DNA from: Siphonodentalium dalli
Lineage: Eukaryota > Mollusca > Scaphopoda > Gadilida > Siphonodentaliidae
NCBI GenBank assembly: GCA_032622095.1
Contig: CP136064.1
Location: 277,663,614 to 277,727,613 of the forward strand
Direction of reading: 5' to 3'
Length of the DNA stretch: 64,000 nucleotides
The notes below the pieces were generated by a model. That model made no database searches, was not told the DNA's origin, and saw only the letters and a list, made by a program, of their open reading frames with translations. This document shows positions 1 to 10,272 of this stretch, piece by piece; the first letter of the stretch is position 1, and each line of letters begins with the position of its first letter. The position numbers were made by a program, and so were the translations under genes.

Positions 1-2
1 TT

Positions 3-3000
3 CAACCACCACCAGTTGGGAAAGAAAGTAAAGTTGTACATCTATATTTCAATGACAATCACTATGATGTGATCACAACTGTCACAGGATTCCTTGGATG
101 TCATTATTACTGTGAACACTGTGATGTCGGTTCGGACCACTGAGGTGATCATTTATGTCCATACAAGTGAATGTGTTTCGAGGGTCAGATGTGTCACTTT
201 GAACGTTGGATACACTGCATCAAATGTAAGAGGACTTTTAGAAGTAAACGATGTCTCGACAATCATTTGAAAAAATCACCAAAACACGACAAACATATTT
301 GTGATATGATACACAAATGCCAGAAATGCAGGGTTGAAATCGTCACACGAAAGGAGAAAAGACATATCTGTTCGGGAACAAAGAAGTGTAAATACTGTAA
401 GGAAATCGTTCCACCAGACCACAGATGTCATATTCAACAGTACGAAAAGAAAGAAACACAGAGAGAAGTAAAGGTACCATTCATATTTTTTTATTTTGAA
501 TGTCAACAAGATACTGGTGTTCATATACCCATTTTTTGTGTTGCACAAACTGATTGTGAAAATTGTATATGTAAACCCATTATGCAATATGCAATTCATG
601 TGATTCTGTATTGTCAAATAGAGAATATGTTTTTAAAGGCGAAAATGTATTGGAAAGATTTTGTAAATGGTTGTTTTACACCAACGACCATAAAGGCACA
701 ACATGTTCTGCTCACAATGCAAGAGGCTACGATAGTCAGTTCCTCTTACATTACTTGGTGAACAATGGAAATTCAAAACCTAATGTTATTATGAATGGTA
801 ACAAAATACTGATTTTACAATGTAATGGTGTTAGAGTAATCGATTCATTGAGTTTCATCCCAATGGCATTATCTAAATTTCCAAAAACATTCCAACTTGA
901 AGAAATGGCTAAAGGTTATTTACCACATTGGGCAAATACACAGGATTTTCAGAATTACGTAGGACCATATCTAGACAAAAAAATACGATAAACCTGAAAT
1001 GATGTCTGAGGAAAATAGGGATTCACTTCTGAAATGGTACGAAGCGATGGGTGAGGATATTTTTGATTTCCAAAAAGAAATTCAAGAGTATTGTAAATCA
1101 GATGTAGACATTTTAAGACGTGGATGTGGCAAATTCAGACAATGTGTAATGGAAACTGATCAAATAGATCCATTCCGGAAGCAATAACATTAGCTCAAAC
1201 CTGTAACCTTGCATGGAGAAAAAATTCATTACCAGAGAATTCTCTAGGTATAATTTCAGACGCTGGATATCAACAAGCACGTAAATTTTCAATGAAAGCA
1301 ATTCGATGGCTACAATATATTGCTACAAAACAAAATATAAACATAAAACATGCTTTCAATGGTGGTGAAGTTAAATAGGCACACATTTTGTTGATGGTTA
1401 TCATGCAGAATCAAACACAGTGTATGAAATGTATGGATGTTTTTTTCATGGCTGTCCTACTTGCTATCCAGATAGAAACCGCCGAAACCCATACAATAAT
1501 ATAACAATACATGAATTGTATGAAAAAACAATAAAAACGGAAACTGAAATCAAAAGCTTTGGAGGCAAATTTATATGCATCTGGGAACATGACCTGGACA
1601 ATAAATGTAAAGAAGACAAAAAATTTAAACAAACTATGGACCAATTATATTTACATCAAGACCCAATTAAACCAAGGGAAGCATTATTTGGTGGCAGGAC
1701 TAATGCTATAAAATTATATCATGAAATAGAACCAAAATCTAAACAGGAAATAAAATATATTGATATATGCAGTTTGTATCCTAGTGTGAATAAATATAGG
1801 GAGTACCCTCTTGGCCATCCTACAATTCTAAGTCAGGAACAAATAGGAGACATAAAATCTTACAAAGGACTCATTAAATGCAAAGTATTACCTCTAAATA
1901 AATTGTACATTCCAGTGCTACCGATCCACTGTAATAACAAAATGATATCTACATTGTGTAAAACTTGTGCAGAAAATGAAAGTGGACAGTGCAGTCATAA
2001 AACTGAACAGCGTGCTTTAGTTGGAGTTTGGACGCATGTAGAATTATTCAAAGCAATAGAATTGGGTTACCAAATTCTGGAAGTGTATCAAGTTTGGCAT
2101 TGGACTGAGTGGTCGGACAAAGTATACAGGGATTACATTGATAAATACCTCAAAATTAAACAAGAAGCAAGTGGATATCCAAATTCTGTTAAAAGTGAAG
2201 AAGATAAAGATAAATACATTAAAGATTATTATGAGGTTGAAGGTATAAAACTTGAAAAAGAAAAAATCGAAAAAATACCAGGACTCCGCCAGTGCGCAAA
2301 ATTAATGATAAATTGCATATGGGGAAAAAATGCACAAAATAATATTCTTACTAAAACTGAATATATCTCAGAACCATCCAGATATTTTGAACTACTAACA
2401 GATAAAAATATCACCGTCAAAGCAGTTGAAATTTTTGAACAGGATAAATTCATATTATTCAGCTATGAAAATAAAACCGATATTATAGAACCACATCCAT
2501 CTGCCAATGTAGTTGTTGCATCATTTGACACAGCATATGCACGCTTGGAGTTGTATAAAGTTTTTAGAAAAACTCCAAGATAGGGTGTTGTATTTCGACA
2601 CCGATAGCTGTATGTATATTTTCGATCCAGAAAAAGAAAATATCAAAACCGAAGACAGCTACCTTGGTAAATGGACTGATGAGCATCCGGATGCACAATC
2701 ATGAAATTTGTAGGGTTAGGACCGAAAAATTGTGGATATCAGTACGTGAAAGATGGTGTCATAACATATGTATGTACGGTCAAGGGTATCACTCTGGATT
2801 ATAAAACTAAACAGCAAATAAATTTCCATTCAATGGTTGAATGTATTAACGACCGGTCAAATTTTCAACGTGTCATAAACTATCCATGCAGAATTAAACG
2901 CACAAAGAACCGAGACGTATTTAGTGAAGAGCAAACAAAACATTCCTCTCTGTGTACACCAAACGACTTGTTGTGGGTGAATACAACACAATTCCTTATG

Positions 3001-3011
3001 GATGGAATTGA
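3..3011 (+). pseudogene. polB: Protein-primed DNA polymerase B of Polinton, 5' truncated by window and broken
   Basis: Replicative polymerase of the element. In order: a Cys/His-rich zinc-finger region (about 60-440), exonuclease motifs (Exo I about 480-510, Exo II AHNARGYDSQF about 710-745, Exo III YCKSDVDILR about 1090-1120), palm motif A (DICSLYPS, Asp codon at 1762), motif B (LMINCIWGK, about 2305-2330) and motif C (DTDS, 2597-2608). In-frame stops lie at 141 and 168. Frame changes occur near 600, in the A-run at 977-983, near 1180, near 1373, in the T-run near 2562-2567, near 2696 and near 2930. The first Asp of Exo I is Tyr (TAT, 492-494), and Ser of motif B is Cys. The true C-terminus appears to end at the stop at 3009-3011. 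The copy shown cannot make an intact enzyme. Confidence 0.9.
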
Positions 3012-3599
3012 TGTGTTACCAGCAGAGATGATTTTGAAAATTTATAATAACTTGATAGAAATGTCAAAAATGGATCAAGAAATCAAACGAGAACTTAAGA
3101 AAACTTGGTTTTTTGAGGGGAAAGTAAAATTATAGTGCAGACTTTGCTGAACGGACATTTCTCTGAGGGGCAGAGTCGACTGAGATGTTTGATTGAGAGA
3201 TCAGAATTTGAAACTGATTTCTTAATGGATATATTGGATCAACTGTTTTCAGATTATTGGATATTTCATGGTGTTCCTAAAAACAAAATAAACGAAATTC
3301 GTGAATTAGTTGAAAATAATTGTATTCGTTTTGCTGAATATCAAGACAGGATTCTCAATGAAAAAACTTTGAAATTCGAAGAGGTGACGAGAATATATGG
3401 ATACATTATTCTCCTAGAACCATGTACAATTTTCACTGCTGAAAAGTTATTTGAAGAAAAAGTGTCTTTGGATTATATTGTAAAAACCATTAGACCTATT
3501 TCAGACTTAGATAATGAACTCATATGGACATTTGGACTAATCTGGAGTTATGGTGACTCTTCATTAAAAATAAAAAAGGTTGATTCCGAACAATCCTAA
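2998..3599 (+). pseudogene. F-box-like ORF of the Polinton, one frame break
   Basis: It starts at ATG 2998, overlapping the polymerase end by 14 bases. The first residues contain LPAEMILKIYNNL, which matches the LP-E--LKI--L core of an F-box; this is inference from a short motif. Reading continues to 3132 in one frame and from about 3117 to 3599 in another. The break lies within the T6/G4 runs at 3108-3120. The second part (about 155 residues) is helical and charged and resembles nothing I recognise. If real, the protein would bring a host Skp1/cullin ligase to some target. It sits between polymerase and ATPase, a position where accessory ORFs vary between Polintons. Confidence 0.45.
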
Positions 3600-3609
3600 T
3601 CAGTCTTAC

Positions 3610-4278
3610 ATGATCTGTCTCAGGGCAAAGATGGATGAATCATTGTTCAAACATCCCTGTAACATTTTCATATCGGGGCCAAGTTGTTGTGGTAAAACAG
3701 ATTTTGTTAAGAAATTAATCGAATATAAAGATGATTTGTTGAAACCTGTTCCTTACAAAGTCGTTTGGTGTTACAAAGAATGGCAAAATACCTATAGTCA
3801 GATGCAAGAATTTCACAATATTCAATTTATAAATGGAATACCGGATGATGACAATGAACTTGTCGATGACACAGACTTACCACACCTCGTCGTTTTTGAT
3901 GACGTGTTAGGTGATAAAGATGAAGAAACAATTCTGTTGTGGTTTACAAGAAAAGGACATCACAGAAATACGTCTGTTATTTACATAACCCAAAACATGT
4001 TTCAGAAAACTAAAGCGAGTAGAACTTTGTGTTTGAATGCACATTACATGGCAATATTTCAAAGTGTGCGTGATAAAGGCCAAATAAAAATTATTGCCTC
4101 TCAAATGCAAATACCTCATTTAATGCAAGCATATGATGATGCAACTTCAACCAATCATGGTTATTTACTACTCGATTTTCACCCAAAAACGGATAAATCG
4201 TTGAGACTTAGAACTGATATTTTCCATCGCTGGCTCACAAATGACGATCCAGGTGCGGTAATATATTCATCGGTATAA
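3610..4278 (+). CDS. A32/FtsK-HerA type genome-packaging ATPase
   Basis: Packages DNA into the virion by ATP hydrolysis; a hallmark Polinton gene. The 222-residue frame is intact. Walker A is GPSCCGKT (residues 23-30), Walker B is LVVFDD (93-98), and YITQNMF (125-131) fits the conserved Q-N motif after Walker B. ATG 3610 or ATG 3631 are both possible starts; the frame is open further upstream but has no earlier ATG. Family members are usually 200-260 residues, so this is full length. The next ORF starts 36 bases downstream. Confidence 0.92.
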   Translation: MICLRAKMDESLFKHPCNIFISGPSCCGKTDFVKKLIEYKDDLLKPVPYKVVWCYKEWQNTYSQMQEFHNIQFINGIPDDDNELVDDTDLPHLVVFDDVLGDKDEETILLWFTRKGHHRNTSVIYITQNMFQKTKASRTLCLNAHYMAIFQSVRDKGQIKIIASQMQIPHLMQAYDDATSTNHGYLLLDFHPKTDKSLRLRTDIFHRWLTNDDPGAVIYSSV

Positions 4279-4314
4279 AGATAAGTGTATCAACATAATA
4301 TTTCATTTCCAATC

Positions 4315-4767
4315 ATGGAGTCGCATGAAGCAGTCTTGAGTGTATTTTCGACTATAGCTAAATTAATACTTGATGATCACTTAAAGCTTCCAAAGCAGAC
4401 ACGAACATTCCTGCAAAAACACAAAAAAGAGCTGAAGAAAATAGCTGACAGTAGAACTCATATCGATTCAAAAAAGAAAATACTTTTAAAAACTGGTGGA
4501 GGTGGTTTTCTCAGTGGAGTTTTGATCAGAAGTCTTCTCAGACAAAACGAAAATAAATCAATTGCACGAGTTAGATCAAATAGAGTAAATTCTACTCGAG
4601 TAAATTCTACAATTGCACAGCGAACTACTCCAGCTAGAGTAAATTCTACTGGATTAAATTCTACATTTGCTAGATTCAACCACTCAACGATAATGGTACG
4701 CAACCAATTCCATCAAATCAAGAAGCAGAACATTACCCGTTGGTTCAACGATAATAAAAAATTATGA
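4315..4767 (+). CDS. Small basic Polinton protein with GGGGFL segment (putative pX-like virion protein)
   Basis: A 150-residue intact ORF starting at ATG 4315. An N-terminal helical part is followed by a Lys-rich stretch (LQKHKKELKKIA) and KTGGGGFLSGVLIRSLL, a hydrophobic glycine-rich motif also found in the next ORF at 4878-5221 and typical of small Polinton/adintovirus proteins. After it come several copies of a short R/G-x-NST repeat (RVNST, GLNST), then a basic tail. Function is unknown; a DNA-condensing or membrane-active virion role is inference from charge and the GGFL motif. The pentapeptide repeat is unusual. Confidence 0.6.
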   Translation: MESHEAVLSVFSTIAKLILDDHLKLPKQTRTFLQKHKKELKKIADSRTHIDSKKKILLKTGGGGFLSGVLIRSLLRQNENKSIARVRSNRVNSTRVNSTIAQRTTPARVNSTGLNSTFARFNHSTIMVRNQFHQIKKQNITRWFNDNKKL

Positions 4768-4877
4768 ATCTTTCAAACCCATCAAAATTAGCTTTGATGG
4801 CATTTGATCGTAATTTTAATAAACGTAAAAGTAAAAAGTAATTCAGTCATTTGACATTCAACTGTTGAAGAGTAAAG

Positions 4878-5221
4878 ATGGCAAAAAAAACTCCACTGAT
4901 TAAAAAATATGGTAGTTTTGTAATGGCTATGAATCAGGCACCAACTCATTTTCGGAAAAAAAATGTTAAAAGATGCACCAAAGAGAGTGATTGATTGCAT
5001 GTCAGAATGCTGTAAAAATATTTTAAAAGGCAATGTAAAACTAACAGAAGCTCAGAAGCGCAAACTTCGTCCGAGGTGTAGACATCTCAGAGAACGTGCA
5101 AGTAAATCAACATCTTTGAAACGAAAAAAAACTAATTTTAAACCAGAAAGGAGGTTTTTTACCACTTCTTATGCTAGCACCGTTGATTGGTAAAGCAGTC
5201 GCTGGAATACTTCGCGGTTAA
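4878..5221 (+). pseudogene. Second small basic GGFL-type Polinton protein, two frame breaks
   Basis: It starts at ATG 4878 (MAKKTPLIKKYG). The frame changes in the A8 run at about 4956-4963 and again around the GG/T6 stretch near 5150. The last frame holds the conserved glycine-phenylalanine hydrophobic motif and stops at 5219-5221, two bases before the next ORF. The middle part (LTEAQKRKLRPRCRHLR) is strongly basic. It appears to be a paralogue, or a family relative, of the ORF at 4315-4767, as both end in a GGFL segment. Role unknown, probably virion-associated. Confidence 0.6.
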
Positions 5222-5223
5222 AC

Positions 5224-5948
5224 ATGAAGAAAATGGTCGCTGTTCCCTTCAAAATGTTGGATGACATTAAAAAATGGAGAATGAGTCTAACTAATCCGAA
5301 ATTACCACCTAATCCTGAAATTACGAATGTTTCAAAACTAAGCAGAGAATTTAATTCAGTTTCTGATAAAATTTGTCAGAATCTGAGAAGGTTCAATTAT
5401 ATGGTACAACTTTGCACAAATTGAAAACTTCTCAAAAATCAGTTAGAGCTATTTCAACCCCGAAAACAGAACAACCATTTAATCATCATCATAGGGATGT
5501 GCTAGAAAGTATTCCATTAAAAGCTGAACAACTTTTACAACTGATTTCAAAACATCCGCAAATGAAGTTTGATGAACATGGACAATTAACATATGGTGAA
5601 AAAGTTATTAGAGGATCAAATATTGTTGATCTCCTCAATGATATTGTACGACAAAGAAAAGGTTTCGAACCAACAGGTTTGCAAACCTTTTCACAAGGAT
5701 TGAGCGAGCTTAATGCTAAAGATTTTGTAGGGAACAGAAACCGCTGGCTTTGGATTAAAAAAAATTTGAAAGATGATTCAGATGATGATTTTGAAACTCC
5801 GGTACAAAGCATAAAACTAAAACGATTTGATTCTCATCGATTCACACCAATGAAAGGTATAAAAGCAAGACATTCAAAAACTAAAATAGCAGATAGGTTG
5901 ACACCAAAGGGTATTAACACAGAAAAAACACAATGGGATCCATACTAG
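5224..5948 (+). pseudogene. Conserved Polinton protein of unknown function, one frame break
   Basis: It starts at ATG 5224 (MKKMVAVPFKML). The frame changes in the A4/T3 stretch near 5366-5373 and then stays open to 5948. The C-terminal half contains GQLTYGEKVIRGSNIVDLLND, a motif seen in the uncharacterised protein that precedes the integrase in many animal Polintons, and ends in a basic tail. The 3' end overlaps the integrase start (5933) by 16 bases. Function is not known; no enzyme motif is visible. Confidence 0.65.
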
Positions 5949-7018
5949 ATGAACAGTTATCTAAAATTTTCTATAATCCGAAGAAAGTTGGAAGTTATGG
6001 CGGTGTAAAGAAACTTTTTGATGAAGCGAAAAAGCAAAATAAAAAATTAAAACTCATAGATGTGAAGAAATGGTTGCACGGTCAGTCGACATATACTTTA
6101 CACAAACCAATAATTCGAAAATTCCAAAGTAGAAAGACTGTTGTAGCTGGAATTGATATTCAATGGCAGGCAGATTTAGCTGATCTTCAGAATTAAAAAA
6201 AAACATAATGATAATTACAGATATATGTTGTGTGTGATAGACGTTTTTTCAAAATTTGGGTGGGTACTGCCAATCCACGATAAATCTGGACAAACTTTGA
6301 TCGAATCATTCAGGAAAATTTTGAAATCTTCAAAACGTAAACCAAAATCGTTTCAAGCTGATAAAGGTTCTGAATTCAAAAATGAAAAGTTTTTGAAATT
6401 TCTGCGATCAGAAAGCATTCATTTCTTCACAACTGAGAATCCAGAGACTAACGCAAGTATTGTTGAGCGATTTCAAAGAACTTTAAAACCTCGTATGTGG
6501 AAGTATTTCACACACAATAAAACTTCAAGATATATTGATGTTTTACAGCCCCTAGTCGATTCTTACAACAATAGTTATCACCGTAGCATAAAATCGAAAA
6601 CGTCGGAAATTACTTTGAAAACTGAAGCTGAAATTTCCAAAAATCTATATGGAACAGGGAATAAAAAGGAAAATCTACACTGAAAGTGGGTGACTTGGTT
6701 CGTATCAACAAAACCAAAAGAACATTTGAAAAGGGTTATTTACCAAACTGGACTCGTGAAATTTTCAAAGTTGATAAAATTTGTAAAACTAATCCAATAA
6801 CATACAAAGTTTCTGATCTTGATGGTGAAGAGATTGATGGATCATTCTACAAACATGAAATCCAGCATATAAAAGACAGTAAGGTGTATGAAATAGAATC
6901 AGTTATTGATAAAAGAACGAGAAGAGTGGGTGGTAAAACAGTAAAAGAAATTAAAGTTCATTGGCTTGGATATCCAAAAAAGTTCGACAGTTGGATCCCA
7001 GCTTCAAATTTAGTATAA
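5933..7018 (+). pseudogene. int: Retrovirus-type DDE integrase with C-terminal chromodomain, two frame breaks
   Basis: Inserts the element into host DNA. The catalytic triad is present: Asp in WQADLADL (codon 6173-6175), Asp in ADKGSEF (6360-6362) and Glu in SIVERFQ (6465-6467). After the core, an SH3-like part (GDLVRINKTKR, from 6686) leads to a chromodomain (VYEIESVID...VHWLGYP...DSWIPASNL, about 6885-7015), which in related integrases targets chromatin. The frame breaks in the A9 run near 6194-6202 and near 6660-6683. No catalytic residue is lost; only the frame is interrupted. Confidence 0.9.
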
Positions 7019-7031
7019 AACAGAATATATC

Positions 7032-7288
7032 ATGTCGCAAAATCATTCAGATTCAATTAATCTCGATGAACCATCACAATTTAAGTTCTGTGGTGAAAAA
7101 GTTGCTAAGAACCAAGTCACCTACTTCACGCAGATAATTATTATTTATATCATAATAATTACATCTATTGTACACATTAGTAAAAGACCGCAAACAAAAA
7201 ATTGTGGCTTATTCTTCTAAGTAGTACTCTAGGTTATATTCTACCAACACCTAGTCTGAAATTATTGAAAAATACTGAGAAAAAATGA
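7032..7288 (+). pseudogene. Small membrane protein of the Polinton, one frame break
   Basis: It starts at ATG 7032. A hydrophobic segment rich in Ile (ITSIVHI after QIIIIYIIII, about 7129-7180) is a clear transmembrane helix. The frame changes in the A6 run at 7195-7201, after which a second hydrophobic stretch follows and the frame stops at 7286-7288, overlapping the next ATG (7285). This small TM ORF just upstream of the minor capsid gene is common in animal Polintons. Its role is unknown. Confidence 0.6.
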
Positions 7289-8128
7289 ATTCATTCTACA
7301 TAACTCTCATGAGTGATAGTTCAATGTCACTTTACTCAGCCAACTCACAATTTTGTTTCACAGTGAAGATACCAAAAACCATACATATTGATAAAGAGCT
7401 TTGGGAAGTTGCAATGGTTGAACTAATTGTACCATCAGAAACAACATTATTGGAGATGCTTGCATAATAAAAATAAAAACTTCTGTTCCAAGAATTTTAC
7501 AATACCTGCACAAGTTACCAATAAGTGATGTAGTAATTTCAAAACCAGAAAATGGTATAGAATTAAAAATACCAGAAGGAGCATATTCTGGTGCATCACA
7601 TTTGACAGATACAATTCAAGGTGTAATTGATAGTACAATAAGCAGATTGATTCCAGAACTGGAATTCGAATTCGGATATTACAAAGCACAACAACGAGTT
7701 AAAATTTCAACCAATAGTTACACCAAAGTAGGTCTTGTACTCCCCAGAGCTCTTTTGGATAAACTTGGTTACAGAACAGAATCAGAGACTGCTATATTTG
7801 CTATTCCGTCGATAACATTTCCATATGGAGTTGATTTAAATGCGGAGCATAATCAGTTGTTTGTTTATCTGATATCGCTGATTATACAATTCTTAGTGAT
7901 GTTGAGGCACCGATATTACCAGTGACATAATTCGAGAGTAAAAGAATACATGATGGTAAACATATTAAGCATGAATTCAAAAACTTACATTATGTACCAG
8001 TATCAAAGTCTAGCTTTGATACCATAAATGTGTATATAACTGGTGATACTGGCAAACCAATTCAGTTTATTGGTGGAAAGTCTATGGTAAAGTTGCATTT
8101 CCGACGCCGAAGTAATTTGTATTTATGA
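7285..8128 (+). pseudogene. Minor capsid protein (penton, single jelly-roll), several frame breaks
   Basis: It starts at ATG 7285 with MNSFYITLMSDSSMSLY, typical of the Polinton penton-like minor capsid protein, followed by beta-rich sequence (FTVKIPKTIHI, ELWEVAMVELIVP). The frame is interrupted near 7460, near 7870 and near 7925. The last segment (FDTINVYITGDTGKP, about 8015-8060) is the conserved C-terminal strand region, and the stop at 8126-8128 overlaps the next ATG (8125). Forms the capsid vertices in the known family. The copy shown is not translatable as one chain. Confidence 0.8.
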
Positions 8129-8505
8129 TGATCCCCGTGTATAGAGGCGTACATAGACAGTATGGAAATGGAATTGGTTCACTATTCAAATCTGCAATGA
8201 GAACAGTAGTGCCGTTTCTAAAACCTATTGGTCAGATTGCTAAACAACAAGTATTCACGCATGGACTTGCTGCAGTCGAAGATATCATTCATCGTGGTAA
8301 AAGTCCAAAAGAAGTATTTTTGAAACAAGGTAAAGAAGCATTGAAATCTTTTGGAAGGGAAACAATAAAGAAAATATCAACACCAAATGGCATAAATAGA
8401 TCATCGCGACCTTTGAAAAATCATTCTTCTCGCAAACGAGTTAGAAGTAAGTCCATTAAAACGCCTGTAAAGAAATCAAAACGATCTCTCGATATATTTG
8501 ATTAA
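8125..8505 (+). CDS. pVI-like minor virion protein of the Polinton
   Basis: A 126-residue intact ORF. The N-terminus (YRGVHRQYGNGIGSLF) with a following amphipathic helix (SAMRTVVPFLKPIGQIAK) matches the pattern of adenovirus pVI/pX-like proteins in Polintons. The C-terminus is very basic (KKSKRSLDIFD tail, SRKRVRSKS), suggesting nuclear targeting or DNA contact. It sits between the minor and major capsid genes, with an ATGA overlap upstream and a 2-base gap downstream. A capsid-internal, membrane-lytic role is known for adenovirus pVI but is only inferred here. Confidence 0.6.
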   Translation: MMIPVYRGVHRQYGNGIGSLFKSAMRTVVPFLKPIGQIAKQQVFTHGLAAVEDIIHRGKSPKEVFLKQGKEALKSFGRETIKKISTPNGINRSSRPLKNHSSRKRVRSKSIKTPVKKSKRSLDIFD

Positions 8506-8507
8506 TC

Positions 8508-9812
8508 ATGATGCTGCAAAATGGATCATGCGAATGCAGCAAGTCCGAGTTAGATGCTTCTGATGTTCCACCAACAATGACAACGATGTTGGAATCACAA
8601 TGGATAGAACATCACCCGATTAGCTCTTTGAATAATTCCGCACCGGTAGAATTTGTAATTCCGCCTCAAACTGAAAAATGGACAGATGTAAATCAATCAT
8701 ATTTGTACCTGAAATTCAAAATCACAAAAGCAGATGGAACAAACTTGGTTGATGGTACTGATGAAATTGCGCCTATTAACAACTTTTTCCATAGCATGTT
8801 CAGTAGTATCGATATTTACCTAAATAACAAACTTGTAACGGCGATCGGAGATACCTATCCTTATCGAGCCTATATGGAAAATCTGTTGGCTTATTCTGGT
8901 AAATGTAAAGAAAATCAACTTGCCGCACTAGAAATGTGGTATCCAGACACCGCTAATCAGTTCACCGAAAACACTAAAGCTGGTGGTAATGATGGATTGA
9001 AATCTCGCCAAGCAATCATAGCAGGTAGTAAAACGGTAGAATTGTGTGGTCGTTTACACACAGATATATTTCTACAAGAGAAATACTTACCAAATGGAAT
9101 TGATATAAGAATTCGTCTCAATAGAGCGAATCCAAAATTCTCTTTAATTGGTCAGGTCGACGGAAAAATAGTATTTGAAACGGCAGTTTTCAATGTTCGT
9201 ACAATTACGCTGATGCCAGTAGTAGCAAATAACTTGAACCAAACAATAACACAGAAAAATATGAAAATACCGATTAGAAGAGTTGAAGTAAAAACATTCA
9301 CTATTGGTGCAGGGCTTAGATCAAAAATTGAAGATCACCTTTTTCAAGGACAATTGCCAAAGAGACTTTTCATAGGCTTGGTAACAAACAAAGATATGAA
9401 TGGCGATATTGAAACGAACCCATTTCATTTCCAACACTTCAATCTGAAAATGCTTGAAGTTAGTCAGGACGGACATACCATCCATAACCGACCATTTGAA
9501 CCTAACTTTGAATCAGAACAATGTCTAAGATCTTATTTATCACTGTATCAGTCTTCGGGTATGTTTGGACAAAACAAATCCTTTGGTTTGAATCTCGAAA
9601 AATACATGAATGGTTATTGTTTCTGGGGTTACGACCTCACACATGACCAAGGAGCAGAGGAAGGACATTTGCATCCTATAAAAACCGGTAACATAAGGTT
9701 AGAGCTTCAGTTTGCTGCAGCTCTAGCTTCAGTGATCAACGTGATAGTCTATGCTGAGTTCGATAATCAAATTGAAATCAACAGTTTGCGAGAAATAATA
9801 ACAGATTATTAA
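8508..9812 (+). CDS. Major capsid protein, double jelly-roll, Polinton type
   Basis: A 434-residue uninterrupted frame. The order of segments (FVIPPQTEKWTDVNQSYLYL, NNFFHSMFSSIDIYLN, PYRAYMENLL, ADTDIFLQ-like LHTDIFLQEKYLPNG, LPKRLFIGLV, FHFQHFNLKM, and GNIRLELQFAAAL near the end) is that of the Polinton/adintovirus hexon-like protein. It would form the pseudo-hexameric capsomers. Length fits the family (400-650). It starts at ATG 8508, two bases after the pVI-like stop. That the longest structural gene is open while polymerase and integrase are broken is notable. Confidence 0.93.
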   Translation: MMLQNGSCECSKSELDASDVPPTMTTMLESQWIEHHPISSLNNSAPVEFVIPPQTEKWTDVNQSYLYLKFKITKADGTNLVDGTDEIAPINNFFHSMFSSIDIYLNNKLVTAIGDTYPYRAYMENLLAYSGKCKENQLAALEMWYPDTANQFTENTKAGGNDGLKSRQAIIAGSKTVELCGRLHTDIFLQEKYLPNGIDIRIRLNRANPKFSLIGQVDGKIVFETAVFNVRTITLMPVVANNLNQTITQKNMKIPIRRVEVKTFTIGAGLRSKIEDHLFQGQLPKRLFIGLVTNKDMNGDIETNPFHFQHFNLKMLEVSQDGHTIHNRPFEPNFESEQCLRSYLSLYQSSGMFGQNKSFGLNLEKYMNGYCFWGYDLTHDQGAEEGHLHPIKTGNIRLELQFAAALASVINVIVYAEFDNQIEINSLREIITDY

Positions 9813-9816
9813 AAAC

Positions 9817-10272
9817 ATGGATGGATTGCATTTGGAGGAAAAATTGAGACTGCAAGTTGGAGGACTCGATTTCATTCCATATGTTTCTACCCTTGACAAA
9901 GTTCGGAAAACTTTCGAGAAATGTTTCGTTCATGAAATACAAAATCAAATTTCAAAAGAAGAGACACTCAATTGTGAAGGATGTAAAATAGATCATCCAA
10001 GTCAGACACGACATTTACTTTGTCTTTGGACACCACCTATACAATGGGTATATATGTTCATTGATATAGCACTACTTAAATTGAACATCTACCGAGTTAT
10101 GGAACAATGGTATCCAGAAATAGAATCATTTACACCACAAGATAAATTTGAGGCATTCAAACTTTGGAAAGATATAAAGGAAGTTGTTCATGCAAACTGT
10201 GACCAATTTAATTCGTTTTTTGTTGACTTGTGGTGTGAAAAATTAAAAAAATACTACGAAGATGAACACTAG
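9817..10272 (+). CDS. Conserved Polinton ORF with Cys/His cluster
   Basis: A 151-residue intact ORF starting at ATG 9817, four bases after the capsid stop. It contains a cluster C-x2-C-x-I-DHPSQ-x2-H (CEGCKIDHPSQTRH) followed by LLCLW, suggesting a small zinc-binding fold. The remaining sequence is helical. Similar C-x2-C...PSQ...H-C ORFs occur next to the protease in other animal Polintons. The function is not known. Its end overlaps the region where the protease frame begins (10262). Confidence 0.65.
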   Translation: MDGLHLEEKLRLQVGGLDFIPYVSTLDKVRKTFEKCFVHEIQNQISKEETLNCEGCKIDHPSQTRHLLCLWTPPIQWVYMFIDIALLKLNIYRVMEQWYPEIESFTPQDKFEAFKLWKDIKEVVHANCDQFNSFFVDLWCEKLKKYYEDEH

